Shown one piece after another: positions 16,417 through 25,423 of a stretch of DNA of 64,000 nucleotides. This DNA comes from Mucilaginibacter sp. OK268 (GTDB taxonomy: Bacteria > Bacteroidota > Bacteroidia > Sphingobacteriales > Sphingobacteriaceae). Every line of letters starts with the position of its first letter. Within the stretch, counting starts at the first letter, position 1. A program made the position numbers and the translations under genes. The notes under the pieces were generated by a model. That model saw only the letters and a list, made by a program, of their open reading frames with translations, did not search any database and was not told the DNA's origin. Where the stretch lies: contig NZ_FNJV01000011.1 in assembly GCF_900103125.1 (NCBI RefSeq), positions 124,001 through 188,000 of the forward strand. Direction: 5' to 3'.

Positions 16417-18900
16417 TTAAAACTTATAAGCCAATGTGGTTAAAAACTGTCGCGGTGGTATTGGATTTATGCTGTAGTTTTCGTGCACATTGTAATTAAG
16501 CACATTACCTATGTTTGATATTTTGCCGATGATGGATAATTTTTTATAACTGTATCCTACCGATGCGTCAACCGTGGTAAACCCCGGAACATTAACCAGT
16601 CTTGTTCTGGGTTGTGTTGAAGTTGGTGTTTGTCCAACGGTATTGGCATTACCGGCAGTGCGATCGCCCAGGTAATAAACAGAAGCCCCAACTTTAAACC
16701 CTTTCAGATCACCATTATAAAAAGTATAGAATAAGCTGGTATTTGCGGTATGCTTCGGTACATTCACCAATGGCTGACCAGCTATATTGCTGCCTACCGC
16801 TGTTGGTGTTTTGGTATACCTGGCATTGGTATAGCTATAACCTGCTAATATATCAAGCCCCTTTACCGGATGGCCCGCAATATCCAGTTCAACACCATCA
16901 CTTTTGGTTTGCCCTGTTAATGTTTTAATGTTGGTATTGGTATTAGGTGTAACCCCATCGGCCTGGAAAACTGCCGTTTGAGCCAGGTTATTATTCAGTA
17001 TCCGGTAAGCCGTTACATTTACCGACAGATTACCATTCAGGAAATCGTTTTTAACACCAAATTCATATTGATCAAGCAGCGAAGGATCAAGTGGATTGTT
17101 ATTAACATCGGTACCTGTATTTACAACAAACGAATTTGAGTAGCTGGCAAATAAAGCAGTATTGGTTAATGGTTTGTAAACTATGCCAACCCTTGGCGAA
17201 AATGCTTTATCCTCTTTACCGGCTGCGGGTTGTGCTAAAGCAGGGCTTGTGTTATAATAAGTACTAACCGTAGTAGGCGATATATATTGATATGACCAAC
17301 GCAAACCAGCAAGCACCTTTACTTTATCCGATAAGCTGATCAAATCATTAAAATAAGCGCCAAAACGGTTTGTAAGCGTTAAAACGTTATAAAAAGGGTT
17401 CATGGTTGGCTTATCCGTACGCTGGGTATATTTAGTAAGGTCAAGAATGTTGATCTTATCATAAACTGCATTTTGAAGTGCATTATTCTGATCAAGATAA
17501 CTTGATACTTTATTTACAGTAGCCACATAGGTGTAGTTGGTGTTTCTATACCAGTCGGCATCAACACCTACTAAAATATTATGTTTGATAGAGCCTGTAT
17601 TGAACTGCCCGGTTATATTAAACTGAGCGGTATAATAATCTTCCAGTGTTTTAGCACGATTTAAGGTACGCGCCCAGTCGCCGGTAAGCGTATCGGGCAG
17701 CACACGTTCGGTAGTTTGATACTGACGATCAAAATGCTGATAGGAAAGCCCACCACTTAACTGCCATAAACTATTGATCTGGTGATTAATAGTAGCTGTA
17801 GCCGTTGTTTGCTTGGTGTTACCGGTTGACCATGATGCACCCAGGTAACGGTTACGCGGTACTTTGGCAATTACATTATTGATTTGCCCGGTTCCAAAAT
17901 CAGGTGTAAAATCATAGTTCAGATAATCACCTTCAACAATGATTTGGGTTTTATCACTGATCTTGTACAAGAACGAGGGATTGATGTATTCACGTTCTGA
18001 TTTTACGTTATCGCGAAAGCTTTTAGCATTTTCATAGGTTCCGTTTACGCGGTATGCCAATTTAGATGATATAGGACCATAAACATCAAAAACCGGCTTA
18101 TACAGATCGTAACTACCATAAGTCATGGATACCTGGCCACCTTGTTCAAATTTTGGTTTTTTGGTAACCAGGTTCAGTATACCGCCTGGTGCAACGTTGC
18201 CATAAAGCAAAGCGGCACTGCCTTTTAAAACCTCCACCTGTTCAAGCGAGCTGATCTCAGGCATTACACCTGAGTTTATACGGAAACCATTCTTAAACAT
18301 ATTGGTGCTTGAAAAATTATACCCACGCGCGCCAAAGGTTTCCTGGGTATTGCCACGGGCACTGTATAAATAAACACCGTTGATATTTTTAGTTACATCA
18401 CTTAACCGTAATGATTGTTGCTGATCAAGCACATCGCGCCCTATAACGGTAACACTTTGAGGCAGATCCATAGGCGATACATTTATTTTACCTACACTCA
18501 ACTTTTTACTATTGATGGTTTTTGTAGATGATATAACCACCTCATTAAGTTGCGCCGAACTTTCACTCAGTATAAAACTAACAGTAGTAGTTTGTTTGGC
18601 TTGTACCTCTACCGTTTTCTCTTCACTTTTAGTACCGATATATGATGTTGTTAATAAATAAGTTCCGGGTTTTATGTTGTTAAAGATGAAGGAACCATCG
18701 CCAATGGTCATGGTACTTTTATTTAAACCTTTTATAGATACATTAACAAATGCTGCCGGTAAACCGTCGCTTGTTTTAACAAATCCGGATATCTTTCCGT
18801 TAACGCCTTCATCATCGGCTTTTGCTGTTAAAATAGTTATGAATAGAACTAAAAGGAGGAAAGAAAATTTTTGCAGGGTATTGTGTAAGTATTTTGCCAT
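16417..18900 (-). CDS. TonB-dependent siderophore receptor
   Basis: An 827-residue outer-membrane receptor for uptake of a ferric siderophore. It has a signal peptide (about 1-28), a carboxypeptidase-regulatory-like domain (GKISGFVKTSDGLPAAFVNV, about 36-110), a plug domain (about 125-240; LPQSVTVIGRDVLDQQQ, GARGYNFSS, LKGSAALLYGNVAPGG), and a 22-stranded barrel ending in an aromatic residue (LTTLAYKF). The GGILNLVTKKP motif matches siderophore receptors such as FhuE/FoxA rather than SusC. Substrate is not identifiable. Followed by a PepSY protein; probably Fur-controlled. Confidence 0.92.
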   Translation of the reverse strand: MAKYLHNTLQKFSFLLLVLFITILTAKADDEGVNGKISGFVKTSDGLPAAFVNVSIKGLNKSTMTIGDGSFIFNNIKPGTYLLTTSYIGTKSEEKTVEVQAKQTTTVSFILSESSAQLNEVVISSTKTINSKKLSVGKINVSPMDLPQSVTVIGRDVLDQQQSLRLSDVTKNINGVYLYSARGNTQETFGARGYNFSSTNMFKNGFRINSGVMPEISSLEQVEVLKGSAALLYGNVAPGGILNLVTKKPKFEQGGQVSMTYGSYDLYKPVFDVYGPISSKLAYRVNGTYENAKSFRDNVKSEREYINPSFLYKISDKTQIIVEGDYLNYDFTPDFGTGQINNVIAKVPRNRYLGASWSTGNTKQTTATATINHQINSLWQLSGGLSYQHFDRQYQTTERVLPDTLTGDWARTLNRAKTLEDYYTAQFNITGQFNTGSIKHNILVGVDADWYRNTNYTYVATVNKVSSYLDQNNALQNAVYDKINILDLTKYTQRTDKPTMNPFYNVLTLTNRFGAYFNDLISLSDKVKVLAGLRWSYQYISPTTVSTYYNTSPALAQPAAGKEDKAFSPRVGIVYKPLTNTALFASYSNSFVVNTGTDVNNNPLDPSLLDQYEFGVKNDFLNGNLSVNVTAYRILNNNLAQTAVFQADGVTPNTNTNIKTLTGQTKSDGVELDIAGHPVKGLDILAGYSYTNARYTKTPTAVGSNIAGQPLVNVPKHTANTSLFYTFYNGDLKGFKVGASVYYLGDRTAGNANTVGQTPTSTQPRTRLVNVPGFTTVDASVGYSYKKLSIIGKISNIGNVLNYNVHENYSINPIPPRQFLTTLAYKF

Positions 18901-18902
18901 TT

Positions 18903-18982
18903 AATTTAGATTGAGTCTAATTAAGCGCAAAAATAACAACGCAATCCTGATTTGCAAACATTATTTAGAATTAGTTTAAATT
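18903..18982 (-). promoter_or_regulatory. Candidate Fur-type operators upstream of the siderophore receptor
   Basis: Two AT-rich palindromes: TTAGATTGAGTCTAA (18906-18920; arms TTAGA/TCTAA) just before the start codon, and ATTTAGAATTAGTTTAAAT (18962-18980; 14 of 19 positions symmetrical). They resemble the TTTAGA-type boxes found before iron-uptake genes in Bacteroidota. Iron regulation is an inference from gene content. Confidence 0.4.
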
Positions 18983-19083
18983 AATAAAAACATGATCATC
19001 GCATAATTAACTATTTTGTTACAAAAGCATTAATACAAAGCATCATTGTGTAAGTATGTTATATTAGCTACATAAACCTTTTT

Positions 19084-20400
19084 ATGATGAAAAAACTGCT
19101 TCTGCTGGTTATCGCTACATTGTCTTTAAGTCCATTGGTAAAGGCCCAACCAGGTAAAACCCAAATAACCAAATGGCAGTATGGCCGCAACGGAGCGGTA
19201 TCCATTACCTGGGACGATGGCTCTATCAATCAGTTCAAAGTAGCATTACCCATACTCAACAGGCTGCAATTACCGGCTACGTTTTTTATCATTACCGGGC
19301 AAATACCGGGTTCACAATATCATGGCAAATTCATTGGCCGCCCGGTAAAAGATATTATCAAGGAAACAGCTACCATACCAACCAATAAGGACAACTTTTT
19401 CGAGCGGGCTTCAGCAGCCGGATATCTGGGCTTGATCGGTCCGCTGGATTATCATTATAAAGCCGGATCACTGGTAGATACCGGTAAAACCGAAGCTGCC
19501 TATAAAGCCATTGATGAGTGCTATGCTAAAGTGCGCAATGGCGAATTTAAACCCGGCGTACAGCATAACGACGAATATAAAGACGCTCACGGCACTACTT
19601 GGGCACAGATCAAAGCTTATGCCGCGCAGGGGCATGAATTTGCCAGCCATATGGTAACCCACCCCCGCCTGGCAGCACTGGACGAAACCAATTTAATGTA
19701 CGAAGCCGAAAAAAGCCGGCTGGATGTTTTAAATCATTTAGGCCTCGCATACACCTTCAGTGCCGAAGGACCGTTTGGAACCGAGAATGAGCGTGCCGTA
19801 GCTTACCTGGCCAAGGTTTATCCTGCCCTGCGCAACCGTATGCCCGAACCCTGGCTCAAAGAAATAAGCCGCGGTAACAAGGATACCCCTGGCAATACCA
19901 ATAAGGAATATGTACAATACCAGCGTGGTGCAACAACCAAAACCCCATTACCCATGATGAAAGCCTGGGTAGATACCACCATGACCAGAAAAGATACCTG
20001 GCTGGTACTTACCCATCACGGCGTTGACGGTATAGGCTGGGAAGCCCTACCCCACCAGGAGCTGGACGAATATTTTACCTATATTAAAGATCACCAGGAC
20101 AAACTTTGGGTGGCCACATTTGGCGATGTAACCAAATACATGCGCGAAAGGCAAAGCGCCAAAGTACAAAGCAGTTTAAAAGGCAGTAAAATAACCGTTA
20201 CTATCAGCCACCCGCTTAGTAAAGTTTTTTACAACATTCCGCTTACACTTAAAACCCATGTGCCGGCCGGCTGGAAAAACGTAAGCGAGGTACAGGGCAG
20301 TAAAAAACAATCGCTTAAAGTAATTGCCGATAGCAATGGCTCCTATGTAATATACCAGGCCTACCCTAATGTTTCTCCGGTGAACTTGTCGGCTATCTGA
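19084..20400 (+). CDS. Secreted polysaccharide deacetylase (NodB/CE4-like)
   Basis: A 438-residue secreted enzyme with a signal peptide (about 1-21, ending VKAQ). The N-terminal domain has the NodB motif as SITWDDGSINQF (catalytic/metal Asp pair, about residues 38-43) and a metal-binding H-x-x-x-H in ASHMVTHPRL (about 190-199). A C-terminal beta region (about 350-438) follows. CE4 enzymes remove N- or O-acetyl groups from chitin, peptidoglycan or other glycans; the substrate here is not evident. Two adjacent ATGs (19084, 19087) are possible starts. It is converged on by the next gene with abutting stop codons. Confidence 0.85.
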   Translation: MMKKLLLLVIATLSLSPLVKAQPGKTQITKWQYGRNGAVSITWDDGSINQFKVALPILNRLQLPATFFIITGQIPGSQYHGKFIGRPVKDIIKETATIPTNKDNFFERASAAGYLGLIGPLDYHYKAGSLVDTGKTEAAYKAIDECYAKVRNGEFKPGVQHNDEYKDAHGTTWAQIKAYAAQGHEFASHMVTHPRLAALDETNLMYEAEKSRLDVLNHLGLAYTFSAEGPFGTENERAVAYLAKVYPALRNRMPEPWLKEISRGNKDTPGNTNKEYVQYQRGATTKTPLPMMKAWVDTTMTRKDTWLVLTHHGVDGIGWEALPHQELDEYFTYIKDHQDKLWVATFGDVTKYMRERQSAKVQSSLKGSKITVTISHPLSKVFYNIPLTLKTHVPAGWKNVSEVQGSKKQSLKVIADSNGSYVIYQAYPNVSPVNLSAI

Positions 20401-20823
20401 TCAGTCAAATACTATCTTATCCGGACCTGAGACCTTTTTGATATGGCAATTGCAGCCTCCGGATATTTTGATGGTTGAACTTAGCGTTTGATGGGTTGCC
20501 GCGTTAGTGGCAGTTATTTTTACATCGTCCCCCTCTGTCGAAAAATCTTTGATATTATCGTCTGTAGCTAATAGTGTGAAGCCTTGCACAAAATCAATAT
20601 TAGGGGGGTACTTTACTGGTGACAATGCCTTGTTGGTACGCAGGTTAATGGCCGAAAAACCAGTGATCGCCGGGTAGGTATTTTGCTTATCGGTGATGAC
20701 AATTCCCAGGTAAGTATACTCCAGGGTACAGGTTTGTACGCCACAGCCGTTTTCTTGTTTGTTTCCTTTGCAGGCAGCAAAGCCAACAATTAATAATAGC
20801 AGGAAAGGTACTTTCTTTATCAT
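20401..20823 (-). CDS. Hypothetical lipoprotein, cysteine-rich
   Basis: 140 residues with a lipoprotein signal (LIVGFAAC, Cys18). The mature part starts with a charged linker and contains paired cysteines (GCGVQTC near the N-terminus, GGCNCH near the C-terminus) that could form disulfides. Beta-strand-rich otherwise; no family is recognised. Its stop codon abuts that of the deacetylase (TGATCA). It is read in the same direction as the DUF2314 gene 52 nt upstream, possibly in one transcript. Confidence 0.7.
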   Translation of the reverse strand: MIKKVPFLLLLIVGFAACKGNKQENGCGVQTCTLEYTYLGIVITDKQNTYPAITGFSAINLRTNKALSPVKYPPNIDFVQGFTLLATDDNIKDFSTEGDDVKITATNAATHQTLSSTIKISGGCNCHIKKVSGPDKIVFD

Positions 20824-20874
20824 AATCAGGGTTTTATACCTATTACGACAGGAAAGTTATAAATGCTACAAAAA

Positions 20875-21330
20875 CTACTGCTTGCTGTTCAGGTATTTCT
20901 CTGAAAATTCGCCTGTTATTTTCTTGGTTCTCAGGTTATGAACAGCCCAATCCTCCACGTCTGCTTGTTTAATGCTGATCTTATCGCCCAGCTTAATATC
21001 TTTAAGCGTAAAAGGCGAATCGATAAATATGGCTTTAAAAACCCCATTGCTATAGCCAACCACTTCCGACCACATATGTTCATGGGTGTCGCCCTCTGCA
21101 AAGTCGGATTTTACCACAAAACGGTAGCCCTGACTATCGCCTCCGTGCTTTTGCAGGCTATCTATAAACTGGGGCAAGTATTTCTGAGCTGTACGTTTTA
21201 AGGCCAAAAAACCCGCGTCGTTTTTAGATAATGGTACCGATTTATACACCACATTATTTTCCACCTTGGTTTGTTGACCATAGGCACCGGTTATAATGAA
21301 CAGCAATAAAATAAACAGTAAATTTTTCAT
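20875..21330 (-). CDS. DUF2314 domain protein, secreted
   Basis: A 151-residue protein with a signal peptide (about 1-19, TGAYGQQ). The mature part fits the DUF2314 family: DAGFLALKRTAQKYLPQFI, then a beta core with YRFVVKSDF and the characteristic HEHMWSEV (about 86-93), then ISIKQADVEDWAV. Members act in unknown processes and are often found near phage or toxin-like loci, so no function is offered. It is followed by the cysteine-rich lipoprotein. Confidence 0.75.
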   Translation of the reverse strand: MKNLLFILLLFIITGAYGQQTKVENNVVYKSVPLSKNDAGFLALKRTAQKYLPQFIDSLQKHGGDSQGYRFVVKSDFAEGDTHEHMWSEVVGYSNGVFKAIFIDSPFTLKDIKLGDKISIKQADVEDWAVHNLRTKKITGEFSEKYLNSKQ

Positions 21331-21469
21331 GCGTTTTTCACTGATAAGTTTGGATCTTCAGGTTTCAACTCCAAAACTATAGTTTAGTGCAAATCCTGCA
21401 TTATACCACAACCGTTATTTTTATACCGAATTTTCATTGATCTACGGGCGACAAAAACTTTTTAAAGCT

Positions 21470-21620
21470 TTATTTTAACACTTTTTTAACTAAAAATAGG
21501 GTCAAAACGTGTCGAAAACTGCTCAAAACTTATTCAAAACCCCTCATTTTAACACTTTTTAACAAATTTTAACATGGTTTTGATAGGTTTAAAAAGTATT
21601 AAATTACTGACTATCAAATA
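21470..21620. repeat. AT-rich repeat cluster (TTTTAACACTTTTTTAAC and TCAAAAC motifs)
   Basis: This gene-free stretch has ATTTTAACACTTTTTTAAC at 21472-21490 and a near copy at 21546-21563, plus three TCAAAAC heptamers (21502, 21523, 21534) with a variant TCGAAAAC at 21512, spaced close to 10-11 bp. Helical spacing resembles an operator or iteron-like site, but no protein partner can be named. Confidence 0.4.
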
Positions 21621-21666
21621 ACTAAACAAAAAACAATTGATTTTTGGGCTTGTTTTTCTCTTAACT

Positions 21667-21708
21667 AAACAGCCCGGTTTTCTAAAAAAATAGAAAACCG
21701 GGCTGTTT
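21667..21708. terminator. Bidirectional hairpin terminator
   Basis: A perfect 18-bp stem (AAACAGCCCGGTTTTCTA paired with TAGAAAACCGGGCTGTTT) and a 6-nt A loop, with T-rich ends on both strands. It lies downstream of the cupin gene (minus strand) and most likely ends that transcript. Confidence 0.75.
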
Positions 21709-21764
21709 GTACTAATATACGAAATATTGGCCGATCATACAAGATGATGGGGCAACAAGTAGAG

Positions 21765-21887
21765 GTCATGCCGAATTTATTTCGGCATCCCACTTGCAGG
21801 TAAGCACAGGATAGGTCTGCAACAGGCAAATCGCAGATCCGGCAAGCCTGAATATCCTGTGGGATGCCGAAATAAATTCGGCATGAC
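21765..21887. repeat. MITE/REP-like inverted repeat with 28-bp perfect arms
   Basis: Arms 21765-21792 and 21860-21887 are perfect inverse complements over 28 bp (GTCATGCCGAATTTATTTCG start). Each arm is itself a small hairpin (GCCGAA/TTCGGC). A nested ACAGGATA/TATCCTGT pair (21806-21813, 21853-21860) strengthens the cruciform. No ORF is inside. Confidence 0.75.
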
Positions 21888-21932
21888 ATGCTGCATTTTT
21901 CAACTCGATTTCCTTGATCGCAGCATACCTGC

Positions 21933-22271
21933 TTAGCCCATTACCGTCTCCGTGTTTTTATGCTCGATGGTGAGGTTTACAGACCTTTCCCCTCCGGGTC
22001 GGGTACGGTGACGTGTATTTTGGGGAATGGTTAACAATTGCCCGGGCTGCAATTCGAGGGTGCCGGTTTCCAGATCGATCAGCAGGGTGCCTTCCAGTAC
22101 CAGGAAGGTTTCGTCGGAATTGGGGTGAAGGTGCCAGAAATAGGCTTCGGTCATGATCCCGATCCGTACGATATGATCGTTTACGCTACTCAGGATGGTA
22201 TTGAAATAATCCTCCGGGTGTTCTGCCGAAATCACCTTTGTATCGATAACAGTTAGTTGTAAAGGTTCCAT
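21933..22271 (-). CDS. Cupin domain protein
   Basis: A 112-residue single-domain cupin without signal peptide. Motif 1 reads HLHPNSDETFLVLEG (about residues 47-61) and supplies the metal-binding His, His and Glu; motif 2 is PGQLLTIPQNTRHRT (about 76-90) with the fourth His. Such small cupins bind metals and act as isomerases, dioxygenases or sensors, so the role is open. It stands alone, with a strong terminator downstream. Confidence 0.85.
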   Translation of the reverse strand: MEPLQLTVIDTKVISAEHPEDYFNTILSSVNDHIVRIGIMTEAYFWHLHPNSDETFLVLEGTLLIDLETGTLELQPGQLLTIPQNTRHRTRPGGERSVNLTIEHKNTETVMG

Positions 22272-22385
22272 ATAAAATCAAATTATACAAAGTTTCAATA
22301 GCGATCCGGCAAATGGCTATTGCAGATACAGATAACAATCACAGGGAGCAATTTATGCAAGTGACAACGCTACCGTTCTATTCCA

Positions 22386-22493
22386 TAAACCCCTTCCTAC
22401 CCTTCCCCAGGGAAGGAATCGCACCATCCTTTGCTTTTTTAACTTTTGCTATAACGGATGCTGAATGATTCAGCCTTCAACATTCAGCATCCG
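22386..22493 (-). terminator. Hairpins downstream of the CocE/NonD hydrolase gene
   Basis: A 13-bp perfect stem, CGGATGCTGAATG (22455-22467) with CATTCAGCATCCG (22481-22493), begins 20 nt after the hydrolase stop and can end its transcript. A second small palindrome (CCTTCCCCAGGGAAGG, 22401-22416) lies further on. The 241-nt gap otherwise shows nothing. Confidence 0.5.
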
Positions 22494-22512
22494 GTGTTCG
22501 ATATTTATTGCC

Positions 22513-24381
22513 CTATTCTATCACCCTTACTTTCAAAAAACTTGGGCTATCTTTTGAGGTATAAACGCGGTGGGTGGCCTTTTTAAAGTCGGTATCTTTT
22601 GCTTTCATGATATCCTGGAACTGCTGGGTATTCCTGTCAATAAGTGGGAACCAGGTACTTTGCACCTGCACCATTAAGCGGTGCCCTTTTTTAAAGGTGT
22701 GCAGCACATCCTGCAGCTCAAAATTAACCGGCGTTACCTGGCCTGGTACAAATGGCTCAGGTTTACCAAAATCATTGCGGTATTTACCACGAATAGCCTC
22801 GCTGCGTACCATTTGCTGGTAGCACGACAGGTACACATCCTTGCCTGTCCGCTTATTGTTTTTGGTTGAATCGGGATATACATCAATTACCTTAACCACC
22901 CAGTCGGCATCGGTACCTGTGGTTGATACTTTCAGATTGGCCCAGATGTTACCGGCCAATGTTACGTCCTTATCCAGCACATCGGTTGCATAAGTTAGTA
23001 CATCGGGCCTGCGGGCGGCAAAACGCTGATCGCCGGTCATGTACTCCCGCTTCATATCCATGGTAATATCGTTTGTAAAAGGCACCGGTTTGTTTGGATC
23101 AGATACAAACTCATCAAAGCTGCCAGCTGTAGTTGCCGGCGCATCAAAAGACAATTTACCGCCGGGTAACAGGTACAGGTTCTTTTCTGCAGCTTCTTTT
23201 GATGGCCAGGCATTATAGGTTTTCCATTGATTGGTGCCGGTTTCAAATGCGGATACCGGTGCCAGGCTTAGTTCAGTACCTTTGAGGTAGTGACTAAAAA
23301 AGGCGAACTCTATCTTTTCGCGATAAAAAGGTCCGGTTGGCCCGCCAAAATCTACATCGCCTAAATGGTCGCCATCGCCGCGGGCCCAGCCGCCATGCAC
23401 CCAGGGCCCCATGGTAAAGTAAACGGGTGTTTTAGGGTTTTCTTTTACCAATGTTTTGTAGGTATTGATAGCGCCGTACAGATCTTCGGCATCATACCAG
23501 CCACCGGTAACCAGCACCGCGGTTTTAATATCGTGCAGGTGGGTTAACACGTTACGATCTTTCCAATGCTGATCATAATCGGGATGATCCAGCATCTCGT
23601 TCCACAGGCGGATGGTATCTTTATAAAATTTATCGTTCGTGTTTTTTACCGAACCCATCCGCATGAAAAAATCATAACCATCTTCTGTTCCTGCATTAAG
23701 TCCGGGTGCACGGCGTTGCGTAGGCTTATCATCCTGACGATTGGTGAAAAACGGATAAAATCCAAAGTTAGCTACCAACATAAAGGCACCGTTATGAAAA
23801 GCATCATCTCGGTACAGATCGGCCATGGGAGCCTGCGGTGATGCGGCTACCAGCGCCGGATGGCGACTCAGCAATGATGCTGTGGTATAAAAACCGGGGT
23901 ACGAAATACCCCACACCCCTACTTTACCATTGTTGTTAGGCAGATTTTTAAGCAGCCAGTTGATGGTATCATAAGTATCGGTGCCTTCATCAACATCGTT
24001 TTTGGTTTTGTGCACCTCTTTTTCGGGCGTCATTTCTTCAAAAACACCTTCACTCATCCAGCGGCCACGCACATCCTGGTAAACAAAAATAAAACCATCA
24101 TGCACAAATAAGGATGATGGCCCCAGGCCCCCTTTATACAAATCGGTCCCATAGGGTGCAACGCTGTAGGGCGTGCGGTCCATCATGATGGGATACTTTT
24201 TCGACTGGTCTTTGGGTACGTATACCGAGGTAAACAGCTTTTTACCATCGCGCATGGGTATCTGGTATTCGTATTTCTGATAATTGGCCTTAATGTATTC
24301 CGCATCAGGTGCCTGGGGCTGGGCATATACGCTGATAGCCGTTATCGTCAGCCACAAATAGGTAAATAAAGTTTTTTTCAT
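22513..24381 (-). CDS. CocE/NonD family hydrolase (X-Pro dipeptidyl-peptidase-like), secreted
   Basis: A 622-residue secreted alpha/beta hydrolase: signal peptide (about 1-20, ISVYAQ), S15-type catalytic domain with the nucleophile in GVWGISYPGFYT (Ser about 160), acid and His regions further on (GGWYDAEDLYGA; GPWVHGGWARGDGD), and a C-terminal jelly-roll domain from about residue 430. The family hydrolyses acyl esters (cocaine esterase), glutaryl beta-lactams or X-Pro peptides. The periplasmic form here is of the Bacteroidota peptidase/acylase type; the substrate is unknown. It is a single gene. Confidence 0.9.
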   Translation of the reverse strand: MKKTLFTYLWLTITAISVYAQPQAPDAEYIKANYQKYEYQIPMRDGKKLFTSVYVPKDQSKKYPIMMDRTPYSVAPYGTDLYKGGLGPSSLFVHDGFIFVYQDVRGRWMSEGVFEEMTPEKEVHKTKNDVDEGTDTYDTINWLLKNLPNNNGKVGVWGISYPGFYTTASLLSRHPALVAASPQAPMADLYRDDAFHNGAFMLVANFGFYPFFTNRQDDKPTQRRAPGLNAGTEDGYDFFMRMGSVKNTNDKFYKDTIRLWNEMLDHPDYDQHWKDRNVLTHLHDIKTAVLVTGGWYDAEDLYGAINTYKTLVKENPKTPVYFTMGPWVHGGWARGDGDHLGDVDFGGPTGPFYREKIEFAFFSHYLKGTELSLAPVSAFETGTNQWKTYNAWPSKEAAEKNLYLLPGGKLSFDAPATTAGSFDEFVSDPNKPVPFTNDITMDMKREYMTGDQRFAARRPDVLTYATDVLDKDVTLAGNIWANLKVSTTGTDADWVVKVIDVYPDSTKNNKRTGKDVYLSCYQQMVRSEAIRGKYRNDFGKPEPFVPGQVTPVNFELQDVLHTFKKGHRLMVQVQSTWFPLIDRNTQQFQDIMKAKDTDFKKATHRVYTSKDSPSFLKVRVIE

Positions 24382-24401
24382 TTAATTAGTTAATCAAGCC
24401 C

Positions 24402-24432
24402 TAAATGTACCTGAATAAAATAAAAGAGGCAA
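24402..24432 (-). promoter_or_regulatory. Bacteroidota-type promoter of the CocE/NonD hydrolase gene
   Basis: On the minus strand TTG is followed after 20 nt by TACATTTA, close to the TTTG-N19-TAnnTTTG consensus of the primary sigma factor of Bacteroidota; it lies about 20 nt before the ATG. Confidence 0.4.
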
Positions 24433-24519
24433 CTGGTGTTTGGTCTTGAGTTAGGAGCAGTGATTTATGGGTTAACTTAAACTTTCAGGAGACCCCGAGT
24501 GGACAAAAAAGCTACCCAC

Positions 24520-25353
24520 CTATTTGTTTATGATTAGTTTTTGCGGATCAAAAAAGTGATTCAGCGGACCATTGCCTTTACCAGTTTGTACATCTTTTCC
24601 AGTCAGTATGGCCTGGTGCACGTATTCCTGTGCAAGGGCTATCGCATCGGGCAGTGATCTTCCTTGTGCGATGTAAGCAGCTATGGCCGATGACAGGGCG
24701 CATCCTGTGCCGCGGGTATTTTGGGTATCTATTTTTTCAAAACTGTATTCCTGTACCTTGCCATCGTTTGTAAAATATAAGGAGGTTAATTGCGCAGCAT
24801 CCAGATGACCGCCTTTTAATAATACGGAGCGTGCTCCCAGCTCCATGAGCTTTTTACCGGCTATCCGCATATCATCTATGGTATGTACAGGCATCCCGGT
24901 TAAAACAGCGGCTTCATCTAAATTAGGGGTAATAACAGCCGCCAGCGGGAACAGTTTTTTAACAATTGCTTCTATCGTACTATCCTCCAAAAGCCGGTGC
25001 CCGCTGGTTGATACCATAACCGGATCAAATACCACCAGAACCTCCGGGTACTGTTGCAGGGTATTTACAATGACCTCAAGCACCTCAGTTGTATGCACCA
25101 TACCTATCTTAATAGCATCCGGGAAAATATCATCCAATATGGCTTGCAGTTGTGCTCCCACCACTTCGGCAGGGATAGAGTGAATGGACCTTACCCCACA
25201 GGTATTTTGCACCGGGAGCGCGGCGAGCACCGAAGTAGCGTAGCATCCCAACGCCGAGATGGTTTTGATATCGCCCTGGATACCTGCGCCTCCGCTGCCA
25301 TCGAATCCCGCAATCGTTAAAACGGATGGATAACTAGATATCTTCTTATTCAT
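24520..25353 (-). CDS. thiD: Hydroxymethylpyrimidine/phosphomethylpyrimidine kinase ThiD
   Basis: ThiD phosphorylates HMP and HMP-P to supply the pyrimidine half of thiamine. The 277-residue ribokinase-fold protein shows TIAGFDGSGGAGIQGDIKT near the start (about 13-31), VFDPVMVSTSGHRLL (about 127-141), ITPNLDEAAVLTG, and the anion-hole motif RGTGCALSSAIAAY. It is the only thiamine gene in the window and is preceded by a TPP riboswitch, which independently supports the call. The leader from the riboswitch 3' end to the ATG is about 70 nt. Confidence 0.95.
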   Translation of the reverse strand: MNKKISSYPSVLTIAGFDGSGGAGIQGDIKTISALGCYATSVLAALPVQNTCGVRSIHSIPAEVVGAQLQAILDDIFPDAIKIGMVHTTEVLEVIVNTLQQYPEVLVVFDPVMVSTSGHRLLEDSTIEAIVKKLFPLAAVITPNLDEAAVLTGMPVHTIDDMRIAGKKLMELGARSVLLKGGHLDAAQLTSLYFTNDGKVQEYSFEKIDTQNTRGTGCALSSAIAAYIAQGRSLPDAIALAQEYVHQAILTGKDVQTGKGNGPLNHFFDPQKLIINK

Positions 25354-25423
25354 GGTTTACAATTTCATAAAAACATGGCTTCGGGGCGCAGAACTAAGCG
25401 CTACAGGCAGGTATGTCCCGACT

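Noticed and set aside
21502..21540. CRISPR-like array from the TCAAAAC repeats
   Set aside because: Units are 7 nt with about 3-14-nt spacers, far below CRISPR repeat length, and there is no cas gene in the window.
20875..22271. Defence or toxin island from DUF2314, cysteine-rich lipoprotein and cupin genes
   Set aside because: The three products show no toxin, nuclease or immunity motif and are not tightly linked; a shared system is not supported.
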